Shown: positions 51,262 through 61,948, counted from the first letter of the stretch. The stretch: DNA of 64,000 nt from Fabrea salina (GCA_022984795.1 JALIHJ010000012.1:124001-188000), one strand, 5' to 3'. Numbers and translations: made by a program. The notes: generated by a model from the letters alone, not told the origin.

Positions 51262-51585
51262 ATGATATTTCAAATACTGCTTTACTTGAGCTTTTCAAGC
51301 ATAGCATTGTACGTGATCTGGAAGTCCAAACTAAACTCTAAATCCAAGAAAGTGTACACTAAACAAGAAATGCTTTGCAACCTTCCTTTAGAACCCACTC
51401 CTCCACTTGACTTTATTTCAGTAGAAACCATCAAAAAGAAGTTTCTGAACAAAGAAAACCAACTTAGGAAGAATGTAGACCGCAACAAGAAAAGGCCTCC
51501 TTTGAGATCCCTCCAACTCAACCCTTTTGTGCCTGAATTCACTCCTAAGTTGAACCCTAATGCTCCAGCTTTTACTCCTAAATAA
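51262..51585 (+). CDS. Small membrane-anchored protein with tandem PAM2 motifs
   Basis: 107 aa. One N-terminal hydrophobic helix (residues 2-20, IFQILLYLSFSSIALYVIW) is followed by a basic linker. The last 22 residues hold two PAM2-like motifs: LNPFVPEFTP (86-95) and LNPNAPAFTP (97-106). PAM2 (LNxxAxxFxP) binds the MLLE domain of poly(A)-binding protein, with the Phe essential; both copies keep Leu, Asn, Phe and Pro, and the second keeps Ala as well. The topology would place the tail in the cytosol if the helix acts as a signal anchor. Tethering poly(A) mRNPs to a membrane is inference. Unknown family. Confidence 0.75.
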   Translation: MIFQILLYLSFSSIALYVIWKSKLNSKSKKVYTKQEMLCNLPLEPTPPLDFISVETIKKKFLNKENQLRKNVDRNKKRPPLRSLQLNPFVPEFTPKLNPNAPAFTPK

Positions 51586-52916
<1,331 letters not shown>

Positions 52917-52964
52917 TTATGCGAATTCTTTGTTGATAACTCAAAAGTTAATAAACATCGTTAA

Positions 52965-54086
52965 ATGGACTCGGATGTCCCTGTTATTGAAAGTTCTCCC
53001 AAAGGGCGCTTCATAAAGGTATCCATCACTTAGCTTGACGAGAAAATAGGAGTAGGTGCCCAGAAACAAGTGTTCAAGGGATACGACTTAGAACAAGGCT
53101 GCGAAGTTGCTTGGAATTGCGTAAATCTCAATTCGATTTCTGAAAAGCAAAAGAAGCTCCTTTCAGAGGAAATCTCACTCATCAAAAAGCTCGACCACCC
53201 CAACATCATAAGGTGCCGAGGAGCTTGGGTATCGGCCCGTTCGCAGTGTGTTTTCATTACAGAGCTGCTTTCAGGCGGGTCACTTAAATCCTACCTTAGG
53301 CGAATCAAAAGCCCCCGCAGAAGGGTAGTTAAGAACTGGTGCCAAAACATTTTAAAGGGCCTAGATTACTTACACACTAGGACCCCTCCTGTAGTACACA
53401 GAGACATCAAGCCAGACAACATATTCATTGACTCAGTTAAAGGAACAGCCTTCATAGGAGACCTAGGACTTTCTACTGGGATGATAAGTTCGCACAGAGA
53501 GTCTTTTATTGGGACTCCTTGCTATATGGCACCCGAGATTTATGACCAGAACTATGGGCCTTGTGCTGACATTTATGCCTTTGGCATGTGTGTTTTAGAA
53601 GTTTGCACCCAAAACCCTCCTTATTCTGAGTGTTCTTCAGGTGCTGCTGTATATAAAAAGATCATTAACCGAGTTCAGCCCTTAGCTTTAAGGTCAGTAC
53701 TTGACAAAGAACTTAGCGAATTCATACAACTTTGCCTTTTGCCTGCAAATCAAAGACCAAGTGCTCAACAACTTTTGAACCACTCCTTCCTGAACACCGA
53801 GTCGCGTTCTCTGGACAGAGAACAAGTAAAGATGGACCACTCAGTTTTTGAAAACTTGAAAAGTCAAGAGCAAGTCTGGATTGACATGAAGATTAAAAAA
53901 GGAATAGACATAGGCTTTTACTTCAACTTGCAAAAAGACACTGCTGAGAGCGTAGCTGCAGAAATGGTCAACGAGCTCCAACTCGACTGTTTAGAAGCTA
54001 AGGCTTTAAGTGTCAAGATTCAAAACATACTACAAAACACCAACATTTCGGTTCCTTATAGTCAAACACCTCTTATTCAAATCTAA
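52965..54086 (+). CDS. WNK: WNK-type protein kinase (one 15-nt intron)
   Basis: 368 aa after removing the intron at 53019-53033; start MDSDVPVIESSPKGRFIK. The kinase domain spans about 18-280. The glycine loop GVGAQKQVFKG carries Lys, and the beta-3 position (EVAWNCVNL) lacks the usual Lys, exactly the WNK swap. HRDIKPDN, GDLGLST (DLG in place of DFG) and GTPCYMAPEIY are present. After the kinase, FYFNLQKDTAESVAAEMVNEL resembles the OSR1-C/PF2-like domain that follows WNK kinase domains. WNKs sense chloride and osmotic state and act on SPAK/OSR1. Confidence 0.93.
53019..53033 (+). other. 15-nt intron
   Basis: gtatccatcacttag after codon 18; unspliced frame stops at its last codon. Removal restores the glycine loop of the kinase (RFIKLDEKIGVGAQK). 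Confidence 0.9.
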
Positions 54087-54110
54087 ATTAGATAACTCTT
54101 AAATTATAGT

Positions 54111-54587
54111 TTACAAGGTTTGGGCGTTCCACCAAGCAATGAAAACTGAAAGACACCCAGCCCAGCACAGTACCCAGCAAACTCCAAAGTACCCCACTAC
54201 CAACACTAATCCGTAAACCCTAACTTCATCTTCACAGTCCTCAGTTTTAAACACCCACAAAGCCCCAATTATAAATAGTATGAACCTGAATAACCCATAA
54301 GCCAAATAGTCACAACCTAAGTAAACCACCTGGAAAAACATCATTTTCTGAACTAGACCTCCTTTGAGTTTTTTGTGCTTGGCATACAGCTTAAAAACAA
54401 AGTAAATTCCCTGAAAAACCACTGAAACTAGGGTTGAATAAAACACGATCCACAGAAACACCTTAAAACTCTCCTCACAATCATACTTCAACATAATAGG
54501 AGTTAGTACAATCACCAAAATTCTCATCAACAGCCAAGAGACCGAAAGTGCCACTGAAACTTTTCCACCTAACAAGTCAAGCTCCAT
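54111..54587 (-). CDS. Four-helix membrane protein, 158 aa
   Basis: ATG at 54587. Hydrophobic segments near residues 10-33, 42-66, 83-110 and 125-152, with short polar loops. No family recognised. Ends 24 bp from the convergent WNK gene. Confidence 0.65.
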   Translation of the reverse strand: MELDLLGGKVSVALSVSWLLMRILVIVLTPIMLKYDCEESFKVFLWIVFYSTLVSVVFQGIYFVFKLYAKHKKLKGGLVQKMMFFQVVYLGCDYLAYGLFRFILFIIGALWVFKTEDCEDEVRVYGLVLVVGYFGVCWVLCWAGCLSVFIAWWNAQTL

Positions 54588-54617
54588 TATTCTTTAGCCT
54601 AAGTTTAAATTAGCAAG

Positions 54618-55616
54618 TTATCTAGAAGGAACCCTTTTAGAAGAGTTACTTTTAGGGTGCTCAGAGTGAGTTCTGGCATGACCTCGGGATGAACTGCGTC
54701 TTTTAGGTTTAGTTTCTTCTTTTTTAGTGATTTCTGTATGTTCTTTTTTAGTTGCGTAGTTAGTAGGTTTAAATTCCATTTCACCCAAAGACCTTCTAGC
54801 GCTTCTTTTAGCGTGTTTTTTTTCCTGGACTTTCTGTCCGAGTCTGGACTGTAGTTTGTTAAGTTCATTAGACCTTTCTTCAAGTTTCTTTTTCAAGGCT
54901 TCGACTGAGCTTGAGTTCTTTGTTTCCTTTTTTGGACCCAAAAGCTCTTTTATGAGTTTTTGGTTTTCTTTTTTGAGACGACTGCACTCTTCAGTTTTTT
55001 CTTCTAACAATAATTTTAGCTTGTTGGCTTCTTGTTCGAGTTTCTGGAGATGTTTTTCCCGGTTGTCAGCTATTTCTCCCAGGTTCTGGATTTTGGCTTC
55101 ATAGTCTTTGCGAGACTTGCGTTTGTTTTTGTTGATCTTGTTGATTTCTTCTTGGAATTTGTTTTCTATGTGCTTGAGTTTGGAGTCGATGTTTTGAGTT
55201 CTAGACTCTCCTTTGGTCTGGAGCTTTAGTTTTTTCAGTTCTTGTTCAGTTTCTGCTTTACGCTTTTCTACTTCTTCTAGTTTACTTTGAGTACTTTCAA
55301 TATGAAGTTTTAATTGGTGCTCCACCCGAATGTGGCTTCTTACTTCGTTTTCGAGTTTCTGCAACATGCTTTCTAGTCCTTCAGCACGTTTCACGAGTTC
55401 AGCAGTGTCTGAGTTTCTGTGCTCTCTTTTAAAATTAAGAAGTTCTGTAACTACATCCTTAAAGTTTTCCAAAATTTCTGAAGAGTCAAGTTCTTCTAAA
55501 GTCCGCAGTTCCTCTGAAGTGCAGCTTGCCTCGTCTAAGTGACAGTTAGTTGTAAAGGCATAATTAAACAGTTCTTTAAGGCCTTTTTCAACGCTCTGTA
55601 AATCAAAGTCAGTCAT
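54618..55616 (-). CDS. Coiled-coil protein with basic Ser/Arg tail, 332 aa
   Basis: ATG at 55616. A short N-terminal helical part leads to a coiled coil from about 60 to 265, then a Lys/Arg/Ser-rich tail (KRRSSSRGHARTHSEH). The block LENEVRSHIRVEHQLKLHIE looks conserved and recalls centriolar proteins, but I cannot name the family. Basal-body or cytoskeletal role likely. Confidence 0.65.
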   Translation of the reverse strand: MTDFDLQSVEKGLKELFNYAFTTNCHLDEASCTSEELRTLEELDSSEILENFKDVVTELLNFKREHRNSDTAELVKRAEGLESMLQKLENEVRSHIRVEHQLKLHIESTQSKLEEVEKRKAETEQELKKLKLQTKGESRTQNIDSKLKHIENKFQEEINKINKNKRKSRKDYEAKIQNLGEIADNREKHLQKLEQEANKLKLLLEEKTEECSRLKKENQKLIKELLGPKKETKNSSSVEALKKKLEERSNELNKLQSRLGQKVQEKKHAKRSARRSLGEMEFKPTNYATKKEHTEITKKEETKPKRRSSSRGHARTHSEHPKSNSSKRVPSR

Positions 55617-55663
55617 GATTTCTGTTTACCATTCAGATTAATTAAAACAGTAACTTAACGGAA

Positions 55664-57201
55664 TTAGTTATCTCCTCTTCGATCCGAATAGTACATTGCT
55701 CTAGTTGTAGAAAGTACCTTAAGTACCTTTGAGGGTTCCAGTTCTATTTGCAGAACCTGTGAAATTTCTGTTCTGCACATGTGGCACATTCCTGTGGACT
55801 TCCAAAGCTCCAAAGCACAGTCGTAACAAAGTCCTCCGTGTCCGCATTCCATTATAACAGCGTTGCACTGGTTCTCACAACAGGTCACACAAGTTTTTTC
55901 CACAAAAGAAAAGTCAGAGTTGTTTCTTTTAAGTTCTCCTATTGAGACTCTAGGGGCTTGTGCTGAGCTAGCGATTCTCCTGTGTGGCTTGGACTCTTTT
56001 TTAGCTATAGCTTCATTGTAGCTAGTGGAGCGGCTATGTTTGATAGCTTTGATAGCTATTTGGCTTTCTGCAGGTTGGAAGTATGTTGAACTAAGACGCA
56101 CCAAGGCTTTGGGAGGTCTTTTCATAGCCGAGAAAAGTTGTTGCGAGAAAGAAGGAGTTCTTTGGTTCCTTCTTTGAGTGTTGGAGACTGGGTTGGATTC
56201 TAGACTCTCGTTCATTTCTGAGTTGGCTTCTTCGTTAATGAAGAAAGTGTTCCACCAGTTAACTAGAGTTGTAAATATGGTTTTAGTCAGCAAAAGTAAA
56301 GTTAACTGATAGAAAATAGGGGGAAGACAAGCTAAAGACAACTCTAGTTCTCCGTCTAACACTTGCAAAAGGTAATAAAAAAATGCTGAGTATCCTATAG
56401 TTGCACCTGCAGTAGTGTAGAAAAGCCACAAAGTAGAAATAACTTCTTCCCTAGGAGTTTCACCGTTGCAGTAGGATGAAACTGCCCCAACAAACAACAA
56501 GAAAATTCCTACACTTACCAAACTCATAAAACACAGTGCTACCCAAACAGGCCAAAACACTCCTACCCACTCCCAGTCTGCGTGTCCGTCAAGCTTAGTT
56601 CCTATCGAAAGCAACAAAAAGGCTTTCACCCACTTGTTCAGTTGTAAAAACATTGAAGAAAAAGACTGGCACTCGTTGATTGCGACTACTCTGTACACAC
56701 TTTGCGCTATTAAAGAAGCAAACACTGGACAGCTGGCTATCAAAAAAGTCCAAAGAAAGACTCCAGTGGAAGAAAAGCAAGAATTCAAAAGCTAGGGTTC
56801 CCTATAGCGTCCATAATATCTCTGGTGTACAACCGCTTCAAGCAAGGTCTATTTGAATATTACATTTCGGAATTTCTTATTTTTTGGCGAGAAACATAGA
56901 AGAGTCGGACTTCGTAAGCTCCCATTGGTAGAATAGCTAGGATAACAGGTACTCCTGCAAGGTCTAGTAAACATAAACATATTAACGCTGCGAGAGAAAA
57001 GGTTATCATTTCTAGCCACCTGGTCAACTCGCTTTTGGTAAACATAAGTCTGAAAGACTGGTCTTCTTCATGGTACTCTGTTTGCAGTCTTTCAGCTGTA
57101 TTGTTTCTTTCAGTCGTGTTGAACTCATCTGCTTCATATATAGTGCTAGGAGCAGGCCTGATCATTTTTATTATATTACTAGAACTTATTCTTCTCGTCA
57201 T
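55664..57201 (-). CDS. Multi-pass membrane RING-finger E3 ligase; 15-nt intron and an apparent frameshift
   Basis: About 507 aa if read through. Exon 1 starts at ATG 57201 (MTRRISSSNIIKM) with two membrane helices; the intron is 56849-56863. After KRLYTRDIMDAIGNPSF the frame meets TGA at 56785-56787, while the long continuation (NSCFSSTGVFLWTFL...) is in the -1 frame. More helices follow, then a basic linker and a C-terminal RING: CVTCCENQCNAVIMECGHGG with YDCALELW and CHMCRTEI. Such ligases ubiquitinate membrane-associated targets. The mismatch sits in a run of four T, so a lost T in the sequence, a real mutation or -1 frameshifting are all possible. Confidence 0.75.
56849..56863 (-). other. 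15-nt intron
   Basis: gtaatattcaaatag (minus strand); removal reads RNSEIPCLKRLYTRD. Unspliced frame stops at once. Confidence 0.85.
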
Positions 57202-57463
57202 TTATCTAGGTTTGTAATTTAATTTCCGACTAGTTTCACAGTTTCTGTTTAATGCACTTAAGAAGTTTGTTACTTCAGCAAGTGCTTTTTAGCTTATCAA
57301 GCAGTATGCTAAGCACTTAATAGTTTATTCTAAAGAAAAGAACTAATATTTGAACTACAAAAGAACAAAGTACCCTTCTTACTAGCTCGACGCCAAAATT
57401 AAGCTAAATCCACTTCAAAGGATCTTTAAAAGGCAATTCTAAACATTCATTTATATATATATC
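57202..57463. other. 262-bp noncoding stretch, the longest in the window
   Basis: No credible ORF on either strand and no tRNA-like pattern. It is A/T-rich and ends in TTATATATATATC before the start at 57464. An 8-bp dyad, aagtgctt at 57280-57287 and aagcactt at 57311-57318 with a 23-nt loop, could form a hairpin. It may be just a divergent promoter, a small RNA gene or a replication-related site. Confidence 0.4.
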
Positions 57464-58105
57464 ATGAAGAGCCCTCAAGTAAAGCAACCCGACAGTGAAG
57501 AAATGACACCGCAAGCTTCGCAAAACTCGTTCCCAGAGCAGCTAGACTGGAGCAGCGCTTCAGATTCAGGCAGGTAACTTGCACTTAGTGAGAACGCTGA
57601 CTGGTCAGTTCCCTCTTTCACATCATTTCCACCTTCAGTGTACCGCAAAGCTTCACGGAGGTGGCTTAACTCCCAACAAAAGAACTTCTACTCCCACGCA
57701 AAGCTCACTGCACACTTGGCTCCAGCTCAAGTGGAAGCTGGCAAGCGCCTCCAAGCTTTTGAAAACTACCTAGCTTTGGTCTGTTCAATGTATTACGGAG
57801 ACCCCTACAACGGCACTAAACAAGAAGAAGAAGCTCTGCCAATGAAAAGGCCCAGGAATTGCAATCCTCTGGACCTTTTGCTTTCGCCTGTCAGGACTCA
57901 TCTTGAGTTTGAAAACTGGACGCCTTTCCAAGTTGCTGTGTTTGAGTGTGGAATGTGCCAGTTCGGTAAAGAATTCAGTCTTCTGGAGAAGCTTTTGGGC
58001 TACAAGAAAACCACTGCTGAGATTGCCAAGTTTTATCATTTATGGAAGGCTACTTCCCATTATAAAGTTTGGAAAGAAAATGTAAAAAAGTTAAGATGTT
58101 CTTAG
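57464..58105 (+). CDS. SANT-domain protein (ELM2-SANT corepressor-like), one intron
   Basis: 208 aa after removing the intron at 57574-57588; ATG at 57464. Residues 145-205 resemble the SANT domain of MIER/MTA/RCOR corepressors: NWTPFQVAVFECGMCQFGKEF, then GYKKTTAEIAKFYHLWKATSHYKVW; the YxLWK ending is diagnostic of that group, which recruits histone deacetylases. No clear ELM2 part is seen upstream. Probably nuclear chromatin-associated; partner unknown. Confidence 0.75.
57574..57588 (+). other. 15-nt intron
   Basis: gtaacttgcacttag, within codon 37; unspliced frame is closed by its in-frame stop. Removal joins the ATG exon to the SANT exon. Confidence 0.85.
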
Positions 58106-58108
58106 TGA

Positions 58109-59206
58109 TTATTTAATTTCAGTATACGACTTCATCGCTGTTTTTCCAGTGATTTTTAGCATTTGCTCAACTAGCTCAGTTTCGAACTTTCGGTAGATCG
58201 ATTCTAGGTCTTTAAGTTCGTTCCTGAATCTTTCTGACCAAGTTTTGCTGCCTCTGAAACACTTTGCGCAGTGCCCCAAGTAAACACTTAGATTCACAAA
58301 CCCTTTTTCTTTGAAGTCTGGCAGCACTTGGTTTTTGTACTTCATTTTGCCTACTCTTTCAGGGAGTTCTTCGTAGTCGCAGTTCATAGTGGTGTCATAA
58401 ATCATATTGATCACCCTTTGCGTTTGTGACTGGAGCAAAAAGGCGTGTTGTCTCAGTGTGAGGCTTTCAATCCTGTTGAGAGGCCTGTACTTCACAGCTT
58501 CTGTGAACCAAAAAGTGCTTGCAGAGAGCATGTCTTTGTTTACAGAGTCCATAGGTAGCACTCGGCAGTTCAGTGTCTTCCCGGTGATTCTGTAGAAGTA
58601 GTTGTGCACTGTAGTTATCTGGTACTTTATTATAAGTGAAGAAATGAACCTTAGAAGTTTTTTGAATAAGTTATACTCAGCCACAGCATAGGGGTCGTGT
58701 TCTATCAAAGACAGAGAGTAACTGTCTAGCTGGACTTTTTCTTCGGAGTCGATTTCTGGAATATTTTTAGATAACTTTCTAACGCATCTTAGTTTATATA
58801 AGCGTTCAAAACTTATATTCCTTCCACCTAGTTCTTGGTGGATTTTCTTCCCTAACTCCAGAAACTCAATTTCGTAGTCCTGGAAAGAAACCTGGCGTGA
58901 GTACACGAATCTGTTGTAGAGAGACCCTAGTAGCTCTTGTTCTTCGTACCTGGTTTTTCCCAGCAAGTCTCTTGCTGTGTCATAGAGTTGCTTGCCCAAG
59001 TTGCTTAGGTTGAAAAAACCCTTGTTCTTTTCTTTGGTGTCTAAAAAAGATGTAACTAGCTTTTTGTTCCCATCATTCTTGGAGTTGTGACTGCTAACAT
59101 CAACCGACTCAGTGTCCACCGAGTTATCGAGCTTCTGCGGACTTACTGCACTGGAGAAGTTTTTTAAGTCGTCGCCTGTAAGATCAAGTGCTTTCTTGAA
59201 AGACAT
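58109..59206 (-). CDS. Hypothetical protein, 365 aa
   Basis: ATG at 59206. N-terminal 80 residues are disordered; from about 85 the protein looks all-helical and folded (ELLGSLYNRFVYSRQ, YNLFKKLLRFISSLIIKYQ, ESLTLRQHAFLLQSQTQRV). CAKCFRG is the only Cys pair. No family recognised. Ends 3 bp from the convergent SANT gene. Confidence 0.65.
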   Translation of the reverse strand: MSFKKALDLTGDDLKNFSSAVSPQKLDNSVDTESVDVSSHNSKNDGNKKLVTSFLDTKEKNKGFFNLSNLGKQLYDTARDLLGKTRYEEQELLGSLYNRFVYSRQVSFQDYEIEFLELGKKIHQELGGRNISFERLYKLRCVRKLSKNIPEIDSEEKVQLDSYSLSLIEHDPYAVAEYNLFKKLLRFISSLIIKYQITTVHNYFYRITGKTLNCRVLPMDSVNKDMLSASTFWFTEAVKYRPLNRIESLTLRQHAFLLQSQTQRVINMIYDTTMNCDYEELPERVGKMKYKNQVLPDFKEKGFVNLSVYLGHCAKCFRGSKTWSERFRNELKDLESIYRKFETELVEQMLKITGKTAMKSYTEIK

Positions 59207-59212
59207 TTATTA

Positions 59213-59770
59213 TTACTTGTCAAAGCTAATGAAAGCCGCAGGTGTAGAAGTAGTTTGCTCTGAGGACTCAGTAAACACAACAGAGTAAGTCCCAGCTTCT
59301 TCGTGGTGCTTCAAGGTGTCTCCGTCAGCTTCGCCGTAGGCCCACTGAATGTAGGTTTCCTTTCCAACTTCAATAGGGTTGTCTCTTTCGTCCCCAGTAT
59401 TGAGTTTCCTAGTCCACTCGTACACAACCCAGCCGTCTTCCTCTCCTTCTGTTTTTAATTCATCAATGTCGTCTGTGCCTTCTTTGTCAGTGTCTAACTT
59501 AGGTCTAGCGTTTCGTTCGCCAAACCTATCTTCAATTACAATTCCGTCAAACCTAACAGTCACAAAATCCCCGTTGGCCATTCCAGTGCCGTCAGCAGGG
59601 TCTTTAATGCCAATTCCTGCCCACCCGTAGCTTTCCTTAAGCTCAGGGGGAACATAGAACTTAAAATGAACATCTTCTCCTTGGACTTCCCAACCCAACT
59701 CTAGTCCAACTCCCAGCTCTACCTTTCCATATGCTGCTAGTAGTCCTACCAATACCAACACTACTTTCAT
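59213..59770 (-). CDS. Secreted DOMON-domain protein
   Basis: 185 aa from ATG at 59770; MKVVLVLVGLLAAYG is a signal peptide. The rest is a DOMON-type beta sandwich: VHFKFYVPPELKESYGWAGIGI, MANGDFVTVRFDG, DGWVVYEWTRKLNTGD, TYIQWAYGEADGDTLKHHE and a final YSVVF strand. DOMON domains bind heme or sugars, often in secreted or surface redox proteins. The usual Met and His heme ligands cannot be assigned with confidence; the His in LKHHEEAGT is a candidate. No anchor is seen, so soluble extracellular or vesicular. Confidence 0.85.
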   Translation of the reverse strand: MKVVLVLVGLLAAYGKVELGVGLELGWEVQGEDVHFKFYVPPELKESYGWAGIGIKDPADGTGMANGDFVTVRFDGIVIEDRFGERNARPKLDTDKEGTDDIDELKTEGEEDGWVVYEWTRKLNTGDERDNPIEVGKETYIQWAYGEADGDTLKHHEEAGTYSVVFTESSEQTTSTPAAFISFDK

Positions 59771-59847
59771 TTTTATCCGTTTTTGAAAGCCCAAGCACAC
59801 CCGCACTAAGGCTTTTGGAAAAGAATATTCTAGAACGTTACTTTAAG

Positions 59848-60393
59848 TTATTCAGTAAACAAGCTTCTGAGTTCCCGCGAAAACTCTTCAGTGTTCAAGA
59901 AAAAAGACTCTGAACTAACAGTGTGGCCTTCTTCCTCATAGTTCTTTTTGAGTTTTTGGTACTTTAATTCTAGTTTGTTGTATTGTAAGTGGAGGCTTTT
60001 CAAAGCTTTTTCTTGGGACTCAATTTCTTTGAGGAAGCACTCTCCAGTGTCTGCGCAAGCAGTGTCCTCGAGTTGGGGGTTTAGTTGTTTGTCTAGTGCT
60101 TCAGCGTACTCTATAGTTTGTTTAAGAGTTGACCTTAGTTCCTGGTTGTTTTCTTTTAAGTTTTGGACTTCGCTTAAAGCAGAACTAATGACTTTTTTCT
60201 GTTCAGAGTTTTTGTTGATAAGGATTCCTAAAACTGAGTTGAATTCGCTAAACAACCTTCTGAACTTTTTGACTTGGAAAGATATGAGTGCTTTGAAGTT
60301 TTGTTTTTGGGAGTGGGCTTTGCCGTGCCTTTTCTGGAAAAAATAAACTATCTGAGAAAGGACAGATTTAGAAGGGTGCCTTAACTCAACCAT
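59848..60393 (-). CDS. Coiled-coil protein, 181 aa
   Basis: ATG at 60393 (MVELRHPSKSVLSQIV). Basic N-terminal 45 residues, then heptads from about 50 to 165. The frame is open upstream to a TTG at 60441 but the neighbouring gene's stop intervenes. No family recognised. Confidence 0.6.
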   Translation of the reverse strand: MVELRHPSKSVLSQIVYFFQKRHGKAHSQKQNFKALISFQVKKFRRLFSEFNSVLGILINKNSEQKKVISSALSEVQNLKENNQELRSTLKQTIEYAEALDKQLNPQLEDTACADTGECFLKEIESQEKALKSLHLQYNKLELKYQKLKKNYEEEGHTVSSESFFLNTEEFSRELRSLFTE

Positions 60394-60433
60394 TTCAGGA
60401 TAAGGAAGAATAGGAAGTAAAACTCCTTGGCAT

Positions 60434-61324
60434 TTAAACAAGGGCTGACTTTTTGAGTTTTTGGATTCTTAAGCACCCAATTACTGCAAGGACACACACT
60501 TTTAAAGACCTGGGCCTTTGCTGAGTACTTACTTGCAGTAGTTCTTTAAGGTGCTTTTCCTGTTCTTCAAATATTTTGGAGGTGTATCTGTAAAGTCTAG
60601 AGTAGTACTTTTTCCTTTCTTTAAGCGACTTGATTTTGCAAAACATAGGGTAAACTGCAACCAGGCAGTTGTCTAAAACTGTTTTGTCAAGCTTGTTAAC
60701 AGCTTGATCAGGCAGCACTAGTTGACTTTGATTTCTGCTTTTGACTTCTGAAAAGCACCTTTTGTGGGAACTAGGCTTTACTTTGTGGGTTAAAAAGTAA
60801 ATGGCTTCTTTAGCTCTGATAGAATTTTCTACCAAGTTAGTGTTTTCAGTAGCTTCTTTGTCGAACCCAAAGGTTTGAGCTCTGGCAATTCCTTCTTTCA
60901 GTATTTTAGAAGCTTCTACTACTTGGTTTTTGAATTCTTCGAGTTCTCTGTATATGCTTTGCAACTTCTGGAAAGTAGTTGCTTCAAAGTCTTCTTTGGT
61001 CTTTTTTAAGTGGTTAAAAGACCGAGTCTCTGGAGAAATCATAGAAATAGTGCTTTCTCTGCAGTTGAGTATTGAGTCTCTTAAGCTTTCGCAGGGACTA
61101 CCAAGTTCAGTCAAGCACTTTAAATCTGGACTTTCCGGAAAGTTCAGGTGCGAGTAAGGCAAATTGGAAAAAAAGTAACCTTTAACCCAAGCACTTATGC
61201 TTTCAAGAAAAGCTCCTAACTCAAGAATGTCCTGGGAAAGAGCATCTGGTGTGTCTAGGAACTCACTTCGAGAATTCTCACCGAAAGTAAAAGGAATTTC
61301 AGACTCTCTAGTTGCAGCTCTCAT
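60434..61324 (-). CDS. Helical protein, 296 aa
   Basis: ATG at 61324. Mostly alpha-helical with coiled-coil stretches near 105-150 and 235-265; the C-terminus is basic and mildly hydrophobic (VCVLAVIGCLRIQKLKK). No family recognised. I tested joining it to the gene at 59848 through a short intron and found no GT...AG of suitable phase. Confidence 0.6.
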   Translation of the reverse strand: MRAATRESEIPFTFGENSRSEFLDTPDALSQDILELGAFLESISAWVKGYFFSNLPYSHLNFPESPDLKCLTELGSPCESLRDSILNCRESTISMISPETRSFNHLKKTKEDFEATTFQKLQSIYRELEEFKNQVVEASKILKEGIARAQTFGFDKEATENTNLVENSIRAKEAIYFLTHKVKPSSHKRCFSEVKSRNQSQLVLPDQAVNKLDKTVLDNCLVAVYPMFCKIKSLKERKKYYSRLYRYTSKIFEEQEKHLKELLQVSTQQRPRSLKVCVLAVIGCLRIQKLKKSALV

Positions 61325-61347
61325 TATTTAAATATAGAATGATGTAG

Positions 61348-61887
61348 TTAAAAGTTAAATTCGCTAATTCTTCTGAATTTTTGAGACACTAGTCTAGAGA
61401 ACCTGCTCACTTCTTCTGAGTACCCGATGGGGAGAGACCTGTGGTCAATTTCCCCGGCTTCTAAAATCTCATTGGCTCTCTTGAGGTCCTCTAAGCTAAT
61501 CAGGTCTTGAATGCGTCTTCCCAGTGCTCTGGGCCTAGGGGTAACTACGCCAGGACTTGAAGACCTAGAAGAGTCTTTTCCCGAAAAAAGTCTTTCTGTT
61601 TTGAACTTAAGCAGTGAACCTGAACGACTAGGAGTGGAAGTTCGGAAGTTGGAAATGTCTTGGTAGTGGGAAAGTCTCGGAGAAGCCACTTTGGCTGGAG
61701 CTGCTGCCCTTACCTCTGAACGAAACGATTTCCATGTAGGAAGGGCTCTTGGGGATTTAAAGGAGGATTCTAGCTTATTTCGGAACTCGGAAAGTCTGTC
61801 TCTGGAAGACTGACTCAACATAGGCTTGGCTTTGTACTCGTTTAATCTTTCTCTGCTCCACTCTCTTGGGATTGACTTATATGCCAT
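61348..61887 (-). CDS. Hypothetical Ser/Arg-rich protein, 179 aa
   Basis: ATG at 61887. Basic and largely disordered, with several SP/TP sites that a proline-directed kinase could use. A helical C-terminal segment (RRIQDLISLEDLKRANEILE) may bind a partner. No family recognised. Confidence 0.55.
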   Translation of the reverse strand: MAYKSIPREWSRERLNEYKAKPMLSQSSRDRLSEFRNKLESSFKSPRALPTWKSFRSEVRAAAPAKVASPRLSHYQDISNFRTSTPSRSGSLLKFKTERLFSGKDSSRSSSPGVVTPRPRALGRRIQDLISLEDLKRANEILEAGEIDHRSLPIGYSEEVSRFSRLVSQKFRRISEFNF

Positions 61888-61948
61888 TTAGTTTTATGCA
61901 ATAATTTTCTGAGCTTTTGTAAATTTCTGTAGTCTCACAGTATTTATA

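Noticed and set aside
59848-61324. Joining the two coiled-coil genes at 60434-60441 into one
   Set aside because: The frames differ and no GT...AG segment of fitting length and phase joins them; each has its own ATG and stop.
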